Below, in pieces: positions 1 to 8,545 of a stretch of DNA of 52,336 nt (the first letter of the stretch is position 1; each line of letters opens with the position of its first letter). This DNA comes from Candidatus Cyanaurora vandensis (GTDB lineage Bacteria > Cyanobacteriota > Cyanobacteriia > Gloeobacterales > Anthocerotibacteraceae): assembly GCF_013285555.1 (NCBI RefSeq), contig NZ_JAAXLT010000216.1:1-52336 (forward strand). The letters are read 5' to 3'. Both the position numbers and the translations under genes were made by a program. The notes beneath the pieces are model-generated. The model worked only from the letters and a program-made list of their open reading frames with translations. It was not told the origin of the DNA and did not search any database.

Positions 1-15
1 AAAAGATTAGCAGAG

Positions 16-40
16 AGGGGTATAAAACCCCTTGTTTGTT
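16..40 (+). terminator. Rho-independent terminator of a gene to the left
   Basis: The stem AGGGG/CCCCT closes a TATAAAA loop and is followed by a T-rich tail (ttgtttgtt). It probably ends a gene lying left of the window, and separates that gene from the TPR fragment that follows. Confidence 0.5.
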
Positions 41-64
41 AACAAAAATCATTTTTTCTAATAA

Positions 65-787
65 TTCTTCCCTTCATCCTTTATTTATCGAGGTGCCCTA
101 CAAGAACAAGCCCTAACTCTTTATCGTAAAATTACAGGCGAAGAAAATCTAAACTTAGCACAGAGTCTCAGTAATCTCGCTGTATTCTACAAGTCCCAAG
201 GGCGGTACGACCAGGCCGAGCTGTTGTTGCAGCAAGCCTTGGCCTTAAGAATCAAGCTGTTGGGCCAGGAGCATCCCGATGTGGCAGCTAGTATGAATAA
301 TCTCGCTGAACTCTACACTTCCCAAGGGCGATACGATCAGGCTGAGCCGTTGTTGCAGCAAGCCTTAGTGCTCTATCTCAAACTTTTAGGCGAGGAGCAT
401 TCTGATGGCGTTAAAACTCTAGGTAGTCTGGGTCTACTTTATCTAAAGCAATACGAGTGGCGGCGGGCATACCTGATTTTTGAGCAGAGTATAGCTATGG
501 CCCAGAATTTCCAGATTCAAAGTAGCGTTTTGCCTATCTTGCGGGGGCAATTTAAAAACTGTTTTCGGGAGCTGGTTAAAAGTGGAGTGGATGCACGGGA
601 ACTAGAGGATTGGCTGAATTTGTGGCGGACAGTAGCAGAGGGACGAGCGGAGTTTCAGGTTACGTTTCGGTTGTTGGAGACCCTTTGGAAATACCGCAAA
701 ACTAATGGCGATGTGCGGGTATTACTCGAACTCCCAGTGGAAGAACGGGGTATCCTCCAGGCAGCAATGGCTGCCTATGGGCCTTAA
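65..787 (+). pseudogene. 5'-truncated TPR (kinesin light chain-like) protein gene
   Basis: The frame encodes consecutive kinesin-light-chain type tetratricopeptide repeats (units such as YTSQGRYDQAEPLLQQAL followed by EEHSD or QEHPD), then a helical C-terminal part with no recognisable domain. TPR units of this type are protein-interaction scaffolds. Repeat homology begins at about base 91, but the frame opens only after a TAA at 62-64 and has no ATG or GTG start before the repeats. A TTG at 224 would start in the middle of a repeat. The upstream bases are AT-rich and do not encode TPR sequence in another frame. I read this as the 3' part of a longer gene whose front was lost; expression from the internal TTG cannot be excluded. 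Confidence 0.6.
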
Positions 788-805
788 GAAGTTGATACTC
801 CCCAT

Positions 806-956
806 TCACAAAAAGGGGAACACAGTGTAGGTACCTCCTAGCCCCTCGACAATGATTTGGGTATTTGCTGCCATCACTTTGAGGTAGGTATCGCCTTGAC
901 TGCCCTCAATACTCAGGGAATCAGAATAGAGTGACCCGCCAATTTTTACCCCAGAC
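806..956 (-). pseudogene. Possible C-terminal remnant of an unknown protein
   Basis: About 50 codons read open on the minus strand and end at a TGA (806-808). They contain short beta-strand-like stretches such as TYLKVMAANTQIIVEGLGG. There is no start codon and no upstream continuation, because the frame meets a TGA at the edge of the M3-peptidase relic. It may be the tail of a lost secreted beta-rich protein. The family is not recognised and the call is weak. Confidence 0.25.
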
Positions 957-980
957 TCTCAGGCTAGGGTGGTTATAAGT

Positions 981-1384
981 TTGGGGGAGATGGAAACCCT
1001 GTTCCACGAGTTTGGGCACATCATGCACCAGACCTTGATCACTCCTCTGGTCCTAAACTGAATACCACCCAAGTTTGGCAAGCTGTAGCCCAGCGGACTT
1101 CGCAGATCCCGTTGGTCCCCGGCACCATGCCCCAGGCTGGGTTTGGGCACCTGATGGGAGGCTATGACAGCGGGTATTACGGCTATCTGTAGTCCAAAGT
1201 GTACGCCCAAGATATGTTTACCCGTTTTCAGCAGGACGGTTTGACCAGCAAGGTGGTGGGAGCGAGCTACCGGACTAACATTCTAGAGCCGGGTGGCACC
1301 TACGAGCCCGACCTCCTCATTCGTCGCTTCCTGGGTCGTGAATCTAAATCACTCGACGATTTTGACTTCCCCACTCTCAATTAA
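981..1384 (+). pseudogene. M3 family metallopeptidase (thimet oligopeptidase-like) relic
   Basis: Two blocks of an M3 zinc oligopeptidase survive in different frames. Block one (about 993-1040) carries the zinc motif HEFGHIMHQT. It is followed by a TGA at 1059 and a large deletion. Block two (about 1082-1384) carries the family's C-terminal signature: FGHLMGGYDSGYYGYL, KVYAQDMFTRF, ILEPGG and FLGRE. Block two is interrupted by TAG at 1190-1192, where the family has Trp (GYLW), so one base change made the stop. The N-terminal two-thirds are absent. M3 enzymes normally degrade short cytosolic peptides; this copy cannot. Its tail overlaps the 3' end of the small minus-strand gene at 1349-1525. 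Confidence 0.8.
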
Positions 1385-1525
1385 CGCGACAACACGCTGG
1401 ATTTGCTCGCGTTCCTTGTTGGAGATCTGCCCGTCGGCGGTCACGAGCTGGTCAAATTCTGCTTGTTCTGCCCGCGTGATGACTTTGTCGGCGAGAATGT
1501 GATCCACAAATGTCTGGATGTCCAT
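1349..1525 (-). CDS. Small conserved hypothetical protein, 58 aa
   Basis: A 58-codon frame starts at ATG (1523-1525) and stops at TGA (1349-1351). The product is acidic and predicted helical: MDIQTFVDHIL, then VITRAEQAEFDQLV, then ADGQISNKEREQI, ending ESGEVKIVE. The pattern (D-G-x-I acidic turn between helices, KIV ending) resembles short cyanobacterial proteins of unknown function, but I cannot name a family. Its 3' end overlaps the M3-peptidase relic by 36 bases in convergent orientation. No clear ribosome-binding site is seen beyond AAGGTG about 8 bases before the ATG. Function unknown. Confidence 0.55.
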   Translation of the reverse strand: MDIQTFVDHILADKVITRAEQAEFDQLVTADGQISNKEREQIQRVVALIESGEVKIVE

Positions 1526-1609
1526 GTTGATTCACCTTGGATTGGTTTTATAGTACCAAAAATGAGCAAAAGCTCTTATTGAACAATTAATTCTAACTAG
1601 TCCTACAGC

Positions 1610-3022
1610 TTAGGGGAGACGCGCCACCCCAGTCTCACGGGCAGCTTGGGCAACAGCTTGCGCCACGGCGGGGACCACGCGCGGATCAAAGACCGAGGGA
1701 ATGATATACCCAGGCCTGCGCTCAGCCGGGAGAATGAGACCCGCGAGAGCTTGGGCAGCAGCTTGTTTCATCACTTCATTAATACAGCGAGCGCGGCAGT
1801 CCAAGGCCCCTTTGAAAATTCCTGGGTAGGCCAAGGCGTTGTTGATTTGGTTTGGGTAATCGCTGCGCCCCGTTGCCATGACTGCCACATGGGGACCAGC
1901 GACTTCTGGGGCGATCTCGGGGACTGGGTTAGCGAGGGCAAATACTAAAGGCTTGGTAGCCATGCCCTGAATATCTTCAAGCGTGACCAGTCCCGGACCC
2001 GATAGCCCGACAAATACATCCGCCCCACGCAAAACGTCCCCTAAACTACCCTGTTCGCCCTGGGGATTGGTGATTTGGGCATAGCGTTCCTTGACCGAGT
2101 TCATGTTGGCAGTACGGCCTAGATAAATTGCGCCGCTGCGGTCACAGCCAACGATGTGACGGACCCCCGCCTGTTGCAACATCTGGGTACAGGCCATCCC
2201 CGCCGCGCCCACGCCATTGAAGACGACTTTAATTTCAGCCAAGGGTTTCTCGACAATCGCCAAGGCGTTGAGGAGAGCCGCCAAGAGAACCACCGCCGTC
2301 CCGTGCTGGTCATCATGAAAAACTGGAATGTCCAATAGGTCCCGCAACCGTTCCTCAATCTCAAAACAACGGGGTGAACTAATGTCCTCCAGGTTAATCC
2401 CACCAAAAACCGGAGCGAGGTATTGGACCGTGGCAATAATAGCTTCGGTATCCTGAGTGTCCAGACAGACTGGGAAGGCATCAAGTCCCGCAAACTCCTT
2501 GAAGATCATCGCCTTACCTTCCATCACCGGGAGGGCCGCTAAAGGACCAATATTCCCTAACCCCAAGACCGCTGAACCATCGGTGACAATGGCGACGGTG
2601 TGGGGCTTAATCGTGTAGGTAAAAGCTAACTCCGGGTTTTGGTGAATCGCTTGACAGACCCGGCCCACCCCGGGTGTATAGCCCCGTGAGAGTTGGTCTT
2701 GGTTCTTGAGCGGCGATTTACTCTCGACTGAGATCTTGCCGCCTTGATGGAGGGCAAAAGTCCGGTCTTCCGCTGCGAGGACCTGGACCCCCGGTAGATC
2801 CTTGAGGACCGCCAGCACCCACTGGGCATGATCTTCACTACTGGCCGCAAAGGTCAGTACCCGGATACTATGCTCTGCTAACTTCTCGACCAGTATTAGA
2901 TCCCCCAACTCCGCCCCCGTCTCGGCAATTCCCTCGGTCAATTTAATTAAAATCTCCGAGCGGTTGGGGACCTGGAGTCGCAGGGTCATGCTGAAACTAG
3001 CGTTCGGGGTGAGCGGGGTCAT
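1610..3022 (-). CDS. NAD(P)-dependent malic enzyme with N-terminal ACT-like domain
   Basis: This is a soluble malate dehydrogenase (oxaloacetate-decarboxylating), converting malate to pyruvate and CO2 with NAD(P) reduction. Residues 12-85 look like an ACT regulatory domain (ILIKLTEGIAETGAELGDL). The malic domain follows, with YTPGVG (115-120), VTDGSAVLGLGNIGP (146-160) and metal-binding FHDDQHGTAVV (about 236-246). The NAD-binding domain has FNGVGAAGMA (about 270) and LANPVPEI. The 470-aa length suits the short bacterial type with an ACT domain. The ATG at 3022 is used; a second in-frame ATG eleven codons later is possible. It stands alone, about 37 bases after the DUF6761 gene on the same strand, which may share its transcript. 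Confidence 0.93.
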   Translation of the reverse strand: MTPLTPNASFSMTLRLQVPNRSEILIKLTEGIAETGAELGDLILVEKLAEHSIRVLTFAASSEDHAQWVLAVLKDLPGVQVLAAEDRTFALHQGGKISVESKSPLKNQDQLSRGYTPGVGRVCQAIHQNPELAFTYTIKPHTVAIVTDGSAVLGLGNIGPLAALPVMEGKAMIFKEFAGLDAFPVCLDTQDTEAIIATVQYLAPVFGGINLEDISSPRCFEIEERLRDLLDIPVFHDDQHGTAVVLLAALLNALAIVEKPLAEIKVVFNGVGAAGMACTQMLQQAGVRHIVGCDRSGAIYLGRTANMNSVKERYAQITNPQGEQGSLGDVLRGADVFVGLSGPGLVTLEDIQGMATKPLVFALANPVPEIAPEVAGPHVAVMATGRSDYPNQINNALAYPGIFKGALDCRARCINEVMKQAAAQALAGLILPAERRPGYIIPSVFDPRVVPAVAQAVAQAARETGVARLP

Positions 3023-3059
3023 GGTAGTTCGTTGAATGAGCTTCCCTAGCCTACCAAAC

Positions 3060-3308
3060 TTAATACTCTAGTTCAGGGATCGCCAGCGGCTCGGGTACGA
3101 GGCTCTCGGGGTCACGCACACAGCGTTCGATTTCCTGCTCTAGGCGATTTACTTCGTAGCTCTCTAGGATTTGCGAATGACGCAGAGCGGTGATATAACC
3201 GTTGCAGAATAAACGTAGTTCCTCAGAGCGGTAGCCGCGATAAAAAAGTTCCGCCAGATTGTCGGTCAATCGTTGATAGTGCCGGATGGTTTGGGGATCT
3301 TGTAGCAT
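3060..3308 (-). CDS. DUF6761 family small cyanobacterial protein
   Basis: An 82-aa soluble protein with predicted helices: DPQTIRHYQRLTDNLAELF, then GYRSEELRLFCNGYITALRH, then a Leu/Glu-rich helix VNRLEQEIERCVRD and an acidic tail. The pattern matches the family found across cyanobacteria and annotated DUF6761; no function is known. The ATG at 3308 is preceded by GGGAGG at a suitable distance. It lies just upstream of the malic enzyme gene on the same strand, so the two may be co-transcribed. Confidence 0.8.
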   Translation of the reverse strand: MLQDPQTIRHYQRLTDNLAELFYRGYRSEELRLFCNGYITALRHSQILESYEVNRLEQEIERCVRDPESLVPEPLAIPELEY

Positions 3309-3500
3309 TGGGGGCCTCCCGCGCTCGTTATCTAAATTGTGTCACTTATGGGCGGTATGTTTCAAGCATAGCGTGGACATTTTGACAGAAACACTACCTA
3401 GGATTGAGATAAATTGAAATCCATTTACAGTCCGCTGTCTGCACTGACGGTTAATCTAATCCGTACTTTTGCTTATTATAGAATTCTAGTGAGGTCGCCG

Positions 3501-4049
3501 ATGCTCCCCAATGCTGGCCCGCCCAGGGGTCCCTCTCTGTTGACTGTCCCGGCGGGTGACAACCGCGAACGTTTGGTCTGCCCTGACTGTGGCTTCATCG
3601 AGTATGAGAATCCCAAGATTGTGACCGGAGTAGTCTGTACTTGGGAAGACAAGTTTCTCCTCTGTCGGCGGGCTATCGAACCGCGCCGCACCTACTGGAC
3701 GCTCCCAGCGGGCTACCTCGAACTCAACGAGACCACCAGCGAGGGGGCAGCCCGTGAAGCCTGGGAAGAAGCTTTTGCCCAAGTCGAGATTGACTGCTTG
3801 CTGAGCCTTTACAACATTCCCCGCATCAGTCAGGTGCAGTTTTTTTATCGCGGTACCTTGCTCAATCTCGATGTGCAGGCGGGGGTGGAGAGTCTGGAAG
3901 TAGGTTTATTTACTTGGGCAGAGATTCCCTGGGACCAACTGGCGTTCCCCACGGTCCACTGGGCTTTACAGGATTACGCAGCGATGCGGGGGCAAACCAA
4001 CTTTGCTCCCCGCACCAATCCGCCCGGTAACTATCCCTTCAGTGTCTGA
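3501..4049 (+). CDS. NUDIX hydrolase with N-terminal zinc ribbon
   Basis: A 182-aa NUDIX hydrolase of the type related to NADH pyrophosphatase. The N-terminal CPDCGFIEYENPKIV is half of a zinc ribbon, and a second Cys lies in GVVCTWEDKFLLCRR. The Nudix box is GYLELNETTSEGAAREAWEE. It has the E and REAWEE metal-binding residues, but Phe replaces the usual Gly after EE, as in several cyanobacterial paralogues. The likely substrate is a nucleoside diphosphate derivative, possibly ADP-ribose or NADH; the sequence does not decide. The start at ATG 3501 is preferred over an upstream TTG at 3414 because GAGG lies seven bases before it. It converges on cysW, with a ten-base gap. Confidence 0.88.
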   Translation: MLPNAGPPRGPSLLTVPAGDNRERLVCPDCGFIEYENPKIVTGVVCTWEDKFLLCRRAIEPRRTYWTLPAGYLELNETTSEGAAREAWEEAFAQVEIDCLLSLYNIPRISQVQFFYRGTLLNLDVQAGVESLEVGLFTWAEIPWDQLAFPTVHWALQDYAAMRGQTNFAPRTNPPGNYPFSV

Positions 4050-4059
4050 TTTTAATCAA

Positions 4060-4935
4060 TCACTCTTGGTGCTGCTGCTCAATGCGCCACTCAATGAAGC
4101 TCTTGAGGAGCAAGGTAATCAAGGCCAAGACGGCTAAGAGTGAGGAGACCGCGAAGGCAGCGACGAAATTGTACTCGTTGTAGAGGATCTCAACGTGGAG
4201 CGGCATCGTATTGGTGAGGCCACGGATGTGCCCAGAGACGACGGAGACCGCCCCGAATTCGCCCATCGCCCGTGCATTACAAAGGATGACCCCGTAGAGT
4301 AACGCCCAGCGCACGTTGGGGAGGGTAATCCGCATGAAAGTCTGCCAACCACTCGCCCCCAGGACCAAGGCCGTTTCCTCCTGCTCGGTACCCTGCTCCT
4401 GCATCAAGGGAATCAGTTCACGGGCAATAAATGGGAAGGTGACAAACGTTGTCGCTAGGACAATCCCCGGCACCGCAAAAATAATTTTGATATCGTTGTC
4501 ACTCAGCCACGGTCCAAACCAGCCCTGACTCCCAAACATCAACACGAAAATTACCCCGGCAATGACTGGGGAAACCGAGAACGGTAAATCAACCAGAGTC
4601 AACAAAAAGTTCTTACCCGCAAAGTCGAACTTAGCGATACACCAAGCCGCCGCCACCCCAAAAACAAGATTCAACGGGACTGAAATCGCCGCCGTGAGCA
4701 AAGTCAGCCCGACAGCAGCCAGCGCGTCTGGGTCCTGAAAAGCAGCAAAGTATAACTCGACCCCCTTCGCTAGGGCCTCACTGAAGACCGCGATTAAGGG
4801 CACAATCAAAAATAAAACACAGAAAGCCAGAGCCGTGCCAATCAGTAGAAACTGGACCCAGGGGGGTTCCGTGGTTGCCCGACGGAGCGTCGGTGGGGCT
4901 TGGGGAGCGGACGGGGCGGTGGTAGTGCTGACCAT
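4060..4935 (-). CDS. cysW: Sulfate/thiosulfate ABC transporter permease CysW
   Basis: An inner-membrane permease of the sulfate/thiosulfate importer. It has six predicted membrane segments (first [20 protein letters not shown]) and the EAA coupling loop around [20 protein letters not shown], which docks on CysA. The later stretch [15 protein letters not shown] is typical of CysW. It is the last gene of the minus-strand operon cysA-sbpA-cysT-cysW, nine bases after cysT. The ATG at 4935 has a strong AGGAGG. The 291-aa length is normal. It pairs with CysT to form the membrane channel. Confidence 0.95.
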   Translation of the reverse strand: MVSTTTAPSAPQAPPTLRRATTEPPWVQFLLIGTALAFCVLFLIVPLIAVFSEALAKGVELYFAAFQDPDALAAVGLTLLTAAISVPLNLVFGVAAAWCIAKFDFAGKNFLLTLVDLPFSVSPVIAGVIFVLMFGSQGWFGPWLSDNDIKIIFAVPGIVLATTFVTFPFIARELIPLMQEQGTEQEETALVLGASGWQTFMRITLPNVRWALLYGVILCNARAMGEFGAVSVVSGHIRGLTNTMPLHVEILYNEYNFVAAFAVSSLLAVLALITLLLKSFIEWRIEQQHQE

Positions 4936-4944
4936 GGGTCCTCC

Positions 4945-5778
4945 TTATTTGGCGTACCGCTGAATGGACCAGCGTTGGATGAGGTTAATCACAAAAATCA
5001 AACTAAACGAAACCACCAACATGACCAACGCAATCGCTGTCGCCCCGGCGTAATCGTACTGCTCCAGCTTGGTGATGATGAGCAAGGACGTAATCTCGGT
5101 TTTGAAGGGCATATTCCCGGAGATAAAAACCACCGAGCCGTACTCCCCCAAAGCACGGGCAAAGGCCAGGGTAAACCCGGTCAACAGGGGCGGAAACAGG
5201 TTTGGGAAGATGACTCTCGTAAAAGTTTGCCAGCGGTTCGCCCCTAGACAGGCCGCTGCTTCCTCGACTTCTACTTCCAAGTCCTGCAACACGGGTTGGA
5301 CGGTGCGGACGACAAAAGGAAAGCCGATGAAGGTCAGGGCAATCATGATTCCCAGGGGTGTAAAGGCGACTTTAATACCCAGGGGGTCTAGGTACTGACC
5401 CAGCCAACCGTTCGGGGCATAGAGCGTGGTCAGGGCAATCCCCGCCACCGCCGTCGGGAGGGCAAAGGGCAAGTCTACCAAGGCATCAAAAATCCGTTTA
5501 CCCGGAAAGGAGTAGCGCACCAAAACCCAGGCGACCAACAACCCAAAGACTGCATTGATGAGGGCCGCTGCCAGCGAAGCCCCAAAGGTTAGTTGATAGG
5601 ACGCAATTACCCGTGGGTCCGTCACCACTTCCCAAAACCGTTCCCAGCTTAGGGTGGCGGTTTTAAAGAAGATGGTCGAGAGCGGGATTAGAACAATCAA
5701 GCTCAGGTAAAAAATGGTGTAGCCCAGGCTTAGCCCAAAACCAGGCAGGACACTGTATTTCTTCAAGGTGAGGGTCAT
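4945..5778 (-). CDS. cysT: Sulfate/thiosulfate ABC transporter permease CysT (CysU)
   Basis: The second permease of the sulfate importer, 277 aa with six predicted membrane segments. The EAA loop is [18 protein letters not shown], followed by the characteristic [19 protein letters not shown]. The family normally acts as a CysT-CysW heterodimer with two CysA ATPases. The gene lies nine bases upstream of cysW and nine bases after the binding-protein gene, so it is clearly co-transcribed. Start ATG 5778 with AAGG eight bases upstream. Confidence 0.95.
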   Translation of the reverse strand: MTLTLKKYSVLPGFGLSLGYTIFYLSLIVLIPLSTIFFKTATLSWERFWEVVTDPRVIASYQLTFGASLAAALINAVFGLLVAWVLVRYSFPGKRIFDALVDLPFALPTAVAGIALTTLYAPNGWLGQYLDPLGIKVAFTPLGIMIALTFIGFPFVVRTVQPVLQDLEVEVEEAAACLGANRWQTFTRVIFPNLFPPLLTGFTLAFARALGEYGSVVFISGNMPFKTEITSLLIITKLEQYDYAGATAIALVMLVVSFSLIFVINLIQRWSIQRYAK

Positions 5779-5787
5779 GAGTTTGCC

Positions 5788-6801
5788 TTAGCGCGTGGGT
5801 TGATAAATCTGGTCGAAAATCCCGCCATCGTCGAAATATTTCTTTTGCGCTTTGTCCCAACCGCCGAAGGTCTGGTCAATGGTGACGAGCTTCACCTTGC
5901 CGAACTGACTGGCATACTTCTTGGCCGCCTCAGCGGAACGGGGCCGGTAGTAGTGCTTACCCGCCAAGTCCTGACCGACGGGACTGTAGAGATATTGCAA
6001 GTAAGCCTTGGCGACCTCAGTGGTCCCGCGCTTGGCGATAACTTTATCTACCCAACTCACGGAGGGTTCCGCCAGGATGCTCAGAGACGGGATGATGATA
6101 TCCACTTTGTCCGGGCCGAGTTCTTTTTTCGAGAGATAAGCTTCGTTTTCCCAGGCCAACAACACATCCCCGATGCCCCGTTGCACAAACGTCGTCGTCG
6201 AACCCCGCGCCCCAGAATCCAGGACGGGGACATTTTTGAAGAGCTTGGTCACGAATTCCCGTGCTTTGGCCTCGTCGCCCCGGTACTGCTTGAGCGCGAA
6301 AGCCCAAGCCGCCAGGAAGTTCCACCGGGCCCCGCCGGAGGTCTTGGGGTTGGGGGTGATGACTTGGATGCCCGGTTTAACCAAGTCATTCCAGTCCACA
6401 ATCCGCTTGGGGTTGCCCTTACGGACCAGGAAAACAATCGTTGAAGTGTAGGGAGCACTGTTGTCCGGGAGCCGTTTTTGCCAAGCAGCGGGGATGAGCT
6501 GACCCTTGTCATGGAGTGCGTCCACGTCGTAGGCCAGAGCGAGGGTGACGATATCCGCTTCCAGGCCATCAATCACTGAGCGGGCCTGTTTACCGGAGCC
6601 GCCGTGGGACTGGTTAATCGTGACACTCTGCCCGGTCTTCTGCTTCCAGAAGCTCCCAAAAGCAGCATTGAAATCTTTGTATAGTTCGCGGGTCGGGTCG
6701 TAGGAGACATTCAGTAAGGTAACGGACTTGGGCTGAGCCAACAGGGGCGCATTCAGAAGTAGGGCACTGAGGAGGGTCAGAGCCAGACGTAGGACTTTCA
6801 T
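5788..6801 (-). CDS. sbpA: Periplasmic sulfate-binding protein Sbp
   Basis: A 337-aa type II solute-binding protein that delivers sulfate to CysTWA. A signal peptide ([22 protein letters not shown]) ends near residue 22. Mature motifs include [18 protein letters not shown], the sulfate-cradle loop [18 protein letters not shown], and [14 protein letters not shown], all typical of the Sbp/CysP family. It lies between cysA and cysT, an order common in cyanobacterial sulfate operons. Start ATG 6801 with GGAG nine bases upstream. Confidence 0.95.
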   Translation of the reverse strand: MKVLRLALTLLSALLLNAPLLAQPKSVTLLNVSYDPTRELYKDFNAAFGSFWKQKTGQSVTINQSHGGSGKQARSVIDGLEADIVTLALAYDVDALHDKGQLIPAAWQKRLPDNSAPYTSTIVFLVRKGNPKRIVDWNDLVKPGIQVITPNPKTSGGARWNFLAAWAFALKQYRGDEAKAREFVTKLFKNVPVLDSGARGSTTTFVQRGIGDVLLAWENEAYLSKKELGPDKVDIIIPSLSILAEPSVSWVDKVIAKRGTTEVAKAYLQYLYSPVGQDLAGKHYYRPRSAEAAKKYASQFGKVKLVTIDQTFGGWDKAQKKYFDDGGIFDQIYQPTR

Positions 6802-6817
6802 CAGTTACTCCAGAAGG

Positions 6818-7843
6818 TTAGGCCGGGATTTGGACCCGACGGGCAGACTCAGCGTTAAAAGAACGGGGGTTGCTCAGCAACACGTGGACCTGTTGAGCGG
6901 GAGCTAACCCTAGGGCGTTAAATTGTTCCCGACTAATTAGGGCGGTCAAGGTTTGACCACTTTCGAGGGCCAGTTCCGCCTGGACATGCCAACCCATATG
7001 CAATAACCGCTCCACCCGCGCTGGGGCTGAGTTAGGCGTGGGGGCCGCGACCACTTGTAGGTCGTGGGGCCGCACGAAGACCTCCACCGCATCGGTCGCA
7101 CTCGGGAACAGCGGAGAGGTGTGGGGTACCGCATTGACCTGACCCAGGAAGCCCATCACAAAGGAACTCGCGGGCTGGTCATAGATCTCAATCGGCGAAC
7201 CGACCTGTTCCACACGGCCCTTATTCATGACCACAATCGTGTCGGCAATCTCCATCGCCTCCTCCGGGTCATGGGTCACAAAGAACGTCGTGACGTGGAC
7301 CTCGTTATGCAAGCGACGCAACCAACCCCGCAGGTCCTTACGCACCTTGGCATCCAGGGCACCAAAGGGTTCGTCCAACAACAGGACACTCGGCTCGACC
7401 GCTAGGGCACGGGCTAAAGCAACCCGTTGGCGTTGACCCCCTGAGAGTTGCGCTGGGTAACGGTTGCCCAACCCCGTGAGTTGGACTAGCTCCAACAGTT
7501 CGTCTACCCGCCGTTGGGCCTGGGCTTTGGGGAATTTGCGGACTGCCATGCCAAAAGCAATGTTCTCGCGTACCGAGAGGTGTTTAAACAGGGCGTAATG
7601 CTGAAAGACAAACCCGATATTGCGTTCCTGGAGCCGTTGGCGGGTGGCATCTTGCCCGGAGAGCCAGATTGAACCCGTATCCGGTGATTCCAGCCCCGCA
7701 ATCAGCCTGAGTAGGGTGGACTTACCACAGCCAGAAGGCCCCAGAAGAGCTACTAGCGAGTCCGCGCCAATCTCAAGATTGATGTCAGCCACCGCCTGAA
7801 ACGAGCCAAATTGCTTGGATACGCCCTGTACTTGTATCGCCAT
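6818..7843 (-). CDS. cysA: Sulfate/thiosulfate ABC transporter ATPase CysA
   Basis: The cytoplasmic ATPase that powers sulfate import, 341 aa and first gene of its operon. Walker A is GPSGCGKST (about 35-43), Q-loop [12 protein letters not shown] signature [16 protein letters not shown], Walker [12 protein letters not shown] and H-loop [13 protein letters not shown]-terminal TOBE-like region ([11 protein letters not shown]) follows, as in the CysA/MalK group. Start ATG 7843 with AGGAG ten bases upstream. Expression is expected to rise under sulfur limitation by analogy with other cyanobacteria; the promoter region is AT-rich, but no specific operator could be recognised. Confidence 0.95.
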   Translation of the reverse strand: MAIQVQGVSKQFGSFQAVADINLEIGADSLVALLGPSGCGKSTLLRLIAGLESPDTGSIWLSGQDATRQRLQERNIGFVFQHYALFKHLSVRENIAFGMAVRKFPKAQAQRRVDELLELVQLTGLGNRYPAQLSGGQRQRVALARALAVEPSVLLLDEPFGALDAKVRKDLRGWLRRLHNEVHVTTFFVTHDPEEAMEIADTIVVMNKGRVEQVGSPIEIYDQPASSFVMGFLGQVNAVPHTSPLFPSATDAVEVFVRPHDLQVVAAPTPNSAPARVERLLHMGWHVQAELALESGQTLTALISREQFNALGLAPAQQVHVLLSNPRSFNAESARRVQIPA

Positions 7844-8030
7844 CCCGGACTCCTATTACGAGGTGAGTATCTCTTCAGTTCCCTGAAAATACTAGCATGA
7901 TTGCAAATTGATTACACTTTGTATGCACACATAATTGATATTATTCTCAAAAATTGTCAATTTTGTTACCAAATTTGCTGTATAAAACTTAGGGATGAAT
8001 TAAACCTAAAAGGCCAAATGGTTCCATAGG
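7844..8030 (-). promoter_or_regulatory. AT-rich upstream region of the cysA operon
   Basis: About 190 AT-rich bases lie between cysA and the DUF1830 gene, unlike the GC-rich surroundings. They contain A/T blocks and short inverted stretches such as caaatTTGctg and ttGATATTATTctc. It must hold the operon promoter, but I could not pick convincing -35/-10 boxes or a regulator site. Confidence 0.4.
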
Positions 8031-8035
8031 TCAAA

Positions 8036-8067
8036 CCCCCCGCCTCTTCAATTGAGGAGATGGGGGG
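8036..8067 (-). terminator. Putative terminator of the DUF1830 gene
   Basis: CCCCCC and GGGGGG arms, with inner CCTC/GAGG pairing around an AATTGA loop, form a strong hairpin about 20 bases past the DUF1830 stop. On the minus strand it is followed only by TTTGACC, so the T-tract is weak. Confidence 0.4.
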
Positions 8068-8086
8068 TCAAATTTGTGGCCTATAT

Positions 8087-8392
8087 TTAGGCTATTTTGG
8101 GAGCGACCGGGACGACCCGTGACGGTCGACCATCGCTAATCTGCAAGTCCACGCAACGTAGATTGTCATCCAGCAGACAGCCTGCATGGTCACAGCTATA
8201 AATGCGGGCAATGGCTTGCGTCGTAGCACAAAACCCTAGGTTCTGACCGGGGAATATAACCCGTTCAAAATACCAGGACTCTACGTTTTCAATCCGTAGG
8301 ATCTGGAGGTGCGGCGAACTATTGGTATAGCTGCACTGGATACACTCTTGTGTGGATACCGGCGGCAGACCATCAAACCCGTGAAGTTCCAT
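8087..8392 (-). CDS. DUF1830 domain protein
   Basis: A 101-aa soluble protein with the cyanobacterial DUF1830 signature: CSYTNSSPHLQILRIENV, then SWYFERVIFPGQNLGF. The family has one compact domain of unknown function. The C-terminal segment has a Cys cluster (CATTQ, CDHAGCLLDDNLRC) that could bind a metal or form disulfides; this is speculation. It is a single-gene unit with its own AT-rich upstream region (a TATACT-like -10 lies upstream on the minus strand) and a hairpin behind it. Confidence 0.8.
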   Translation of the reverse strand: MELHGFDGLPPVSTQECIQCSYTNSSPHLQILRIENVESWYFERVIFPGQNLGFCATTQAIARIYSCDHAGCLLDDNLRCVDLQISDGRPSRVVPVAPKIA

Positions 8393-8487
8393 GGGAAGCT
8401 TCTGTATAGGAATATGTAGTTAGTATAATATTTCTTTATCATCGACACAACCTTTCTCAAGATTTTCTGGGGAGACGTCCCTTGCTT

Positions 8488-8522
8488 AAAAAATCCCCGC
8501 CAGCCTGTAGAGCTAGCGGGGA
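8488..8522 (-). terminator. Rho-independent terminator of the fasciclin gene
   Basis: On the minus strand the stem TCCCCGC/GCGGGGA is followed at once by TTTTTT, about 24 bases after the fasciclin stop codon. It is a textbook intrinsic terminator. Confidence 0.85.
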
Positions 8523-8545
8523 CCAAAATTAGCAGAAACGAGAAT

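Noticed and set aside
5800-6444. 214-codon plus-strand frame opposite sbpA
   Set aside because: Antisense to the sulfate-binding protein gene with no recognisable similarity.
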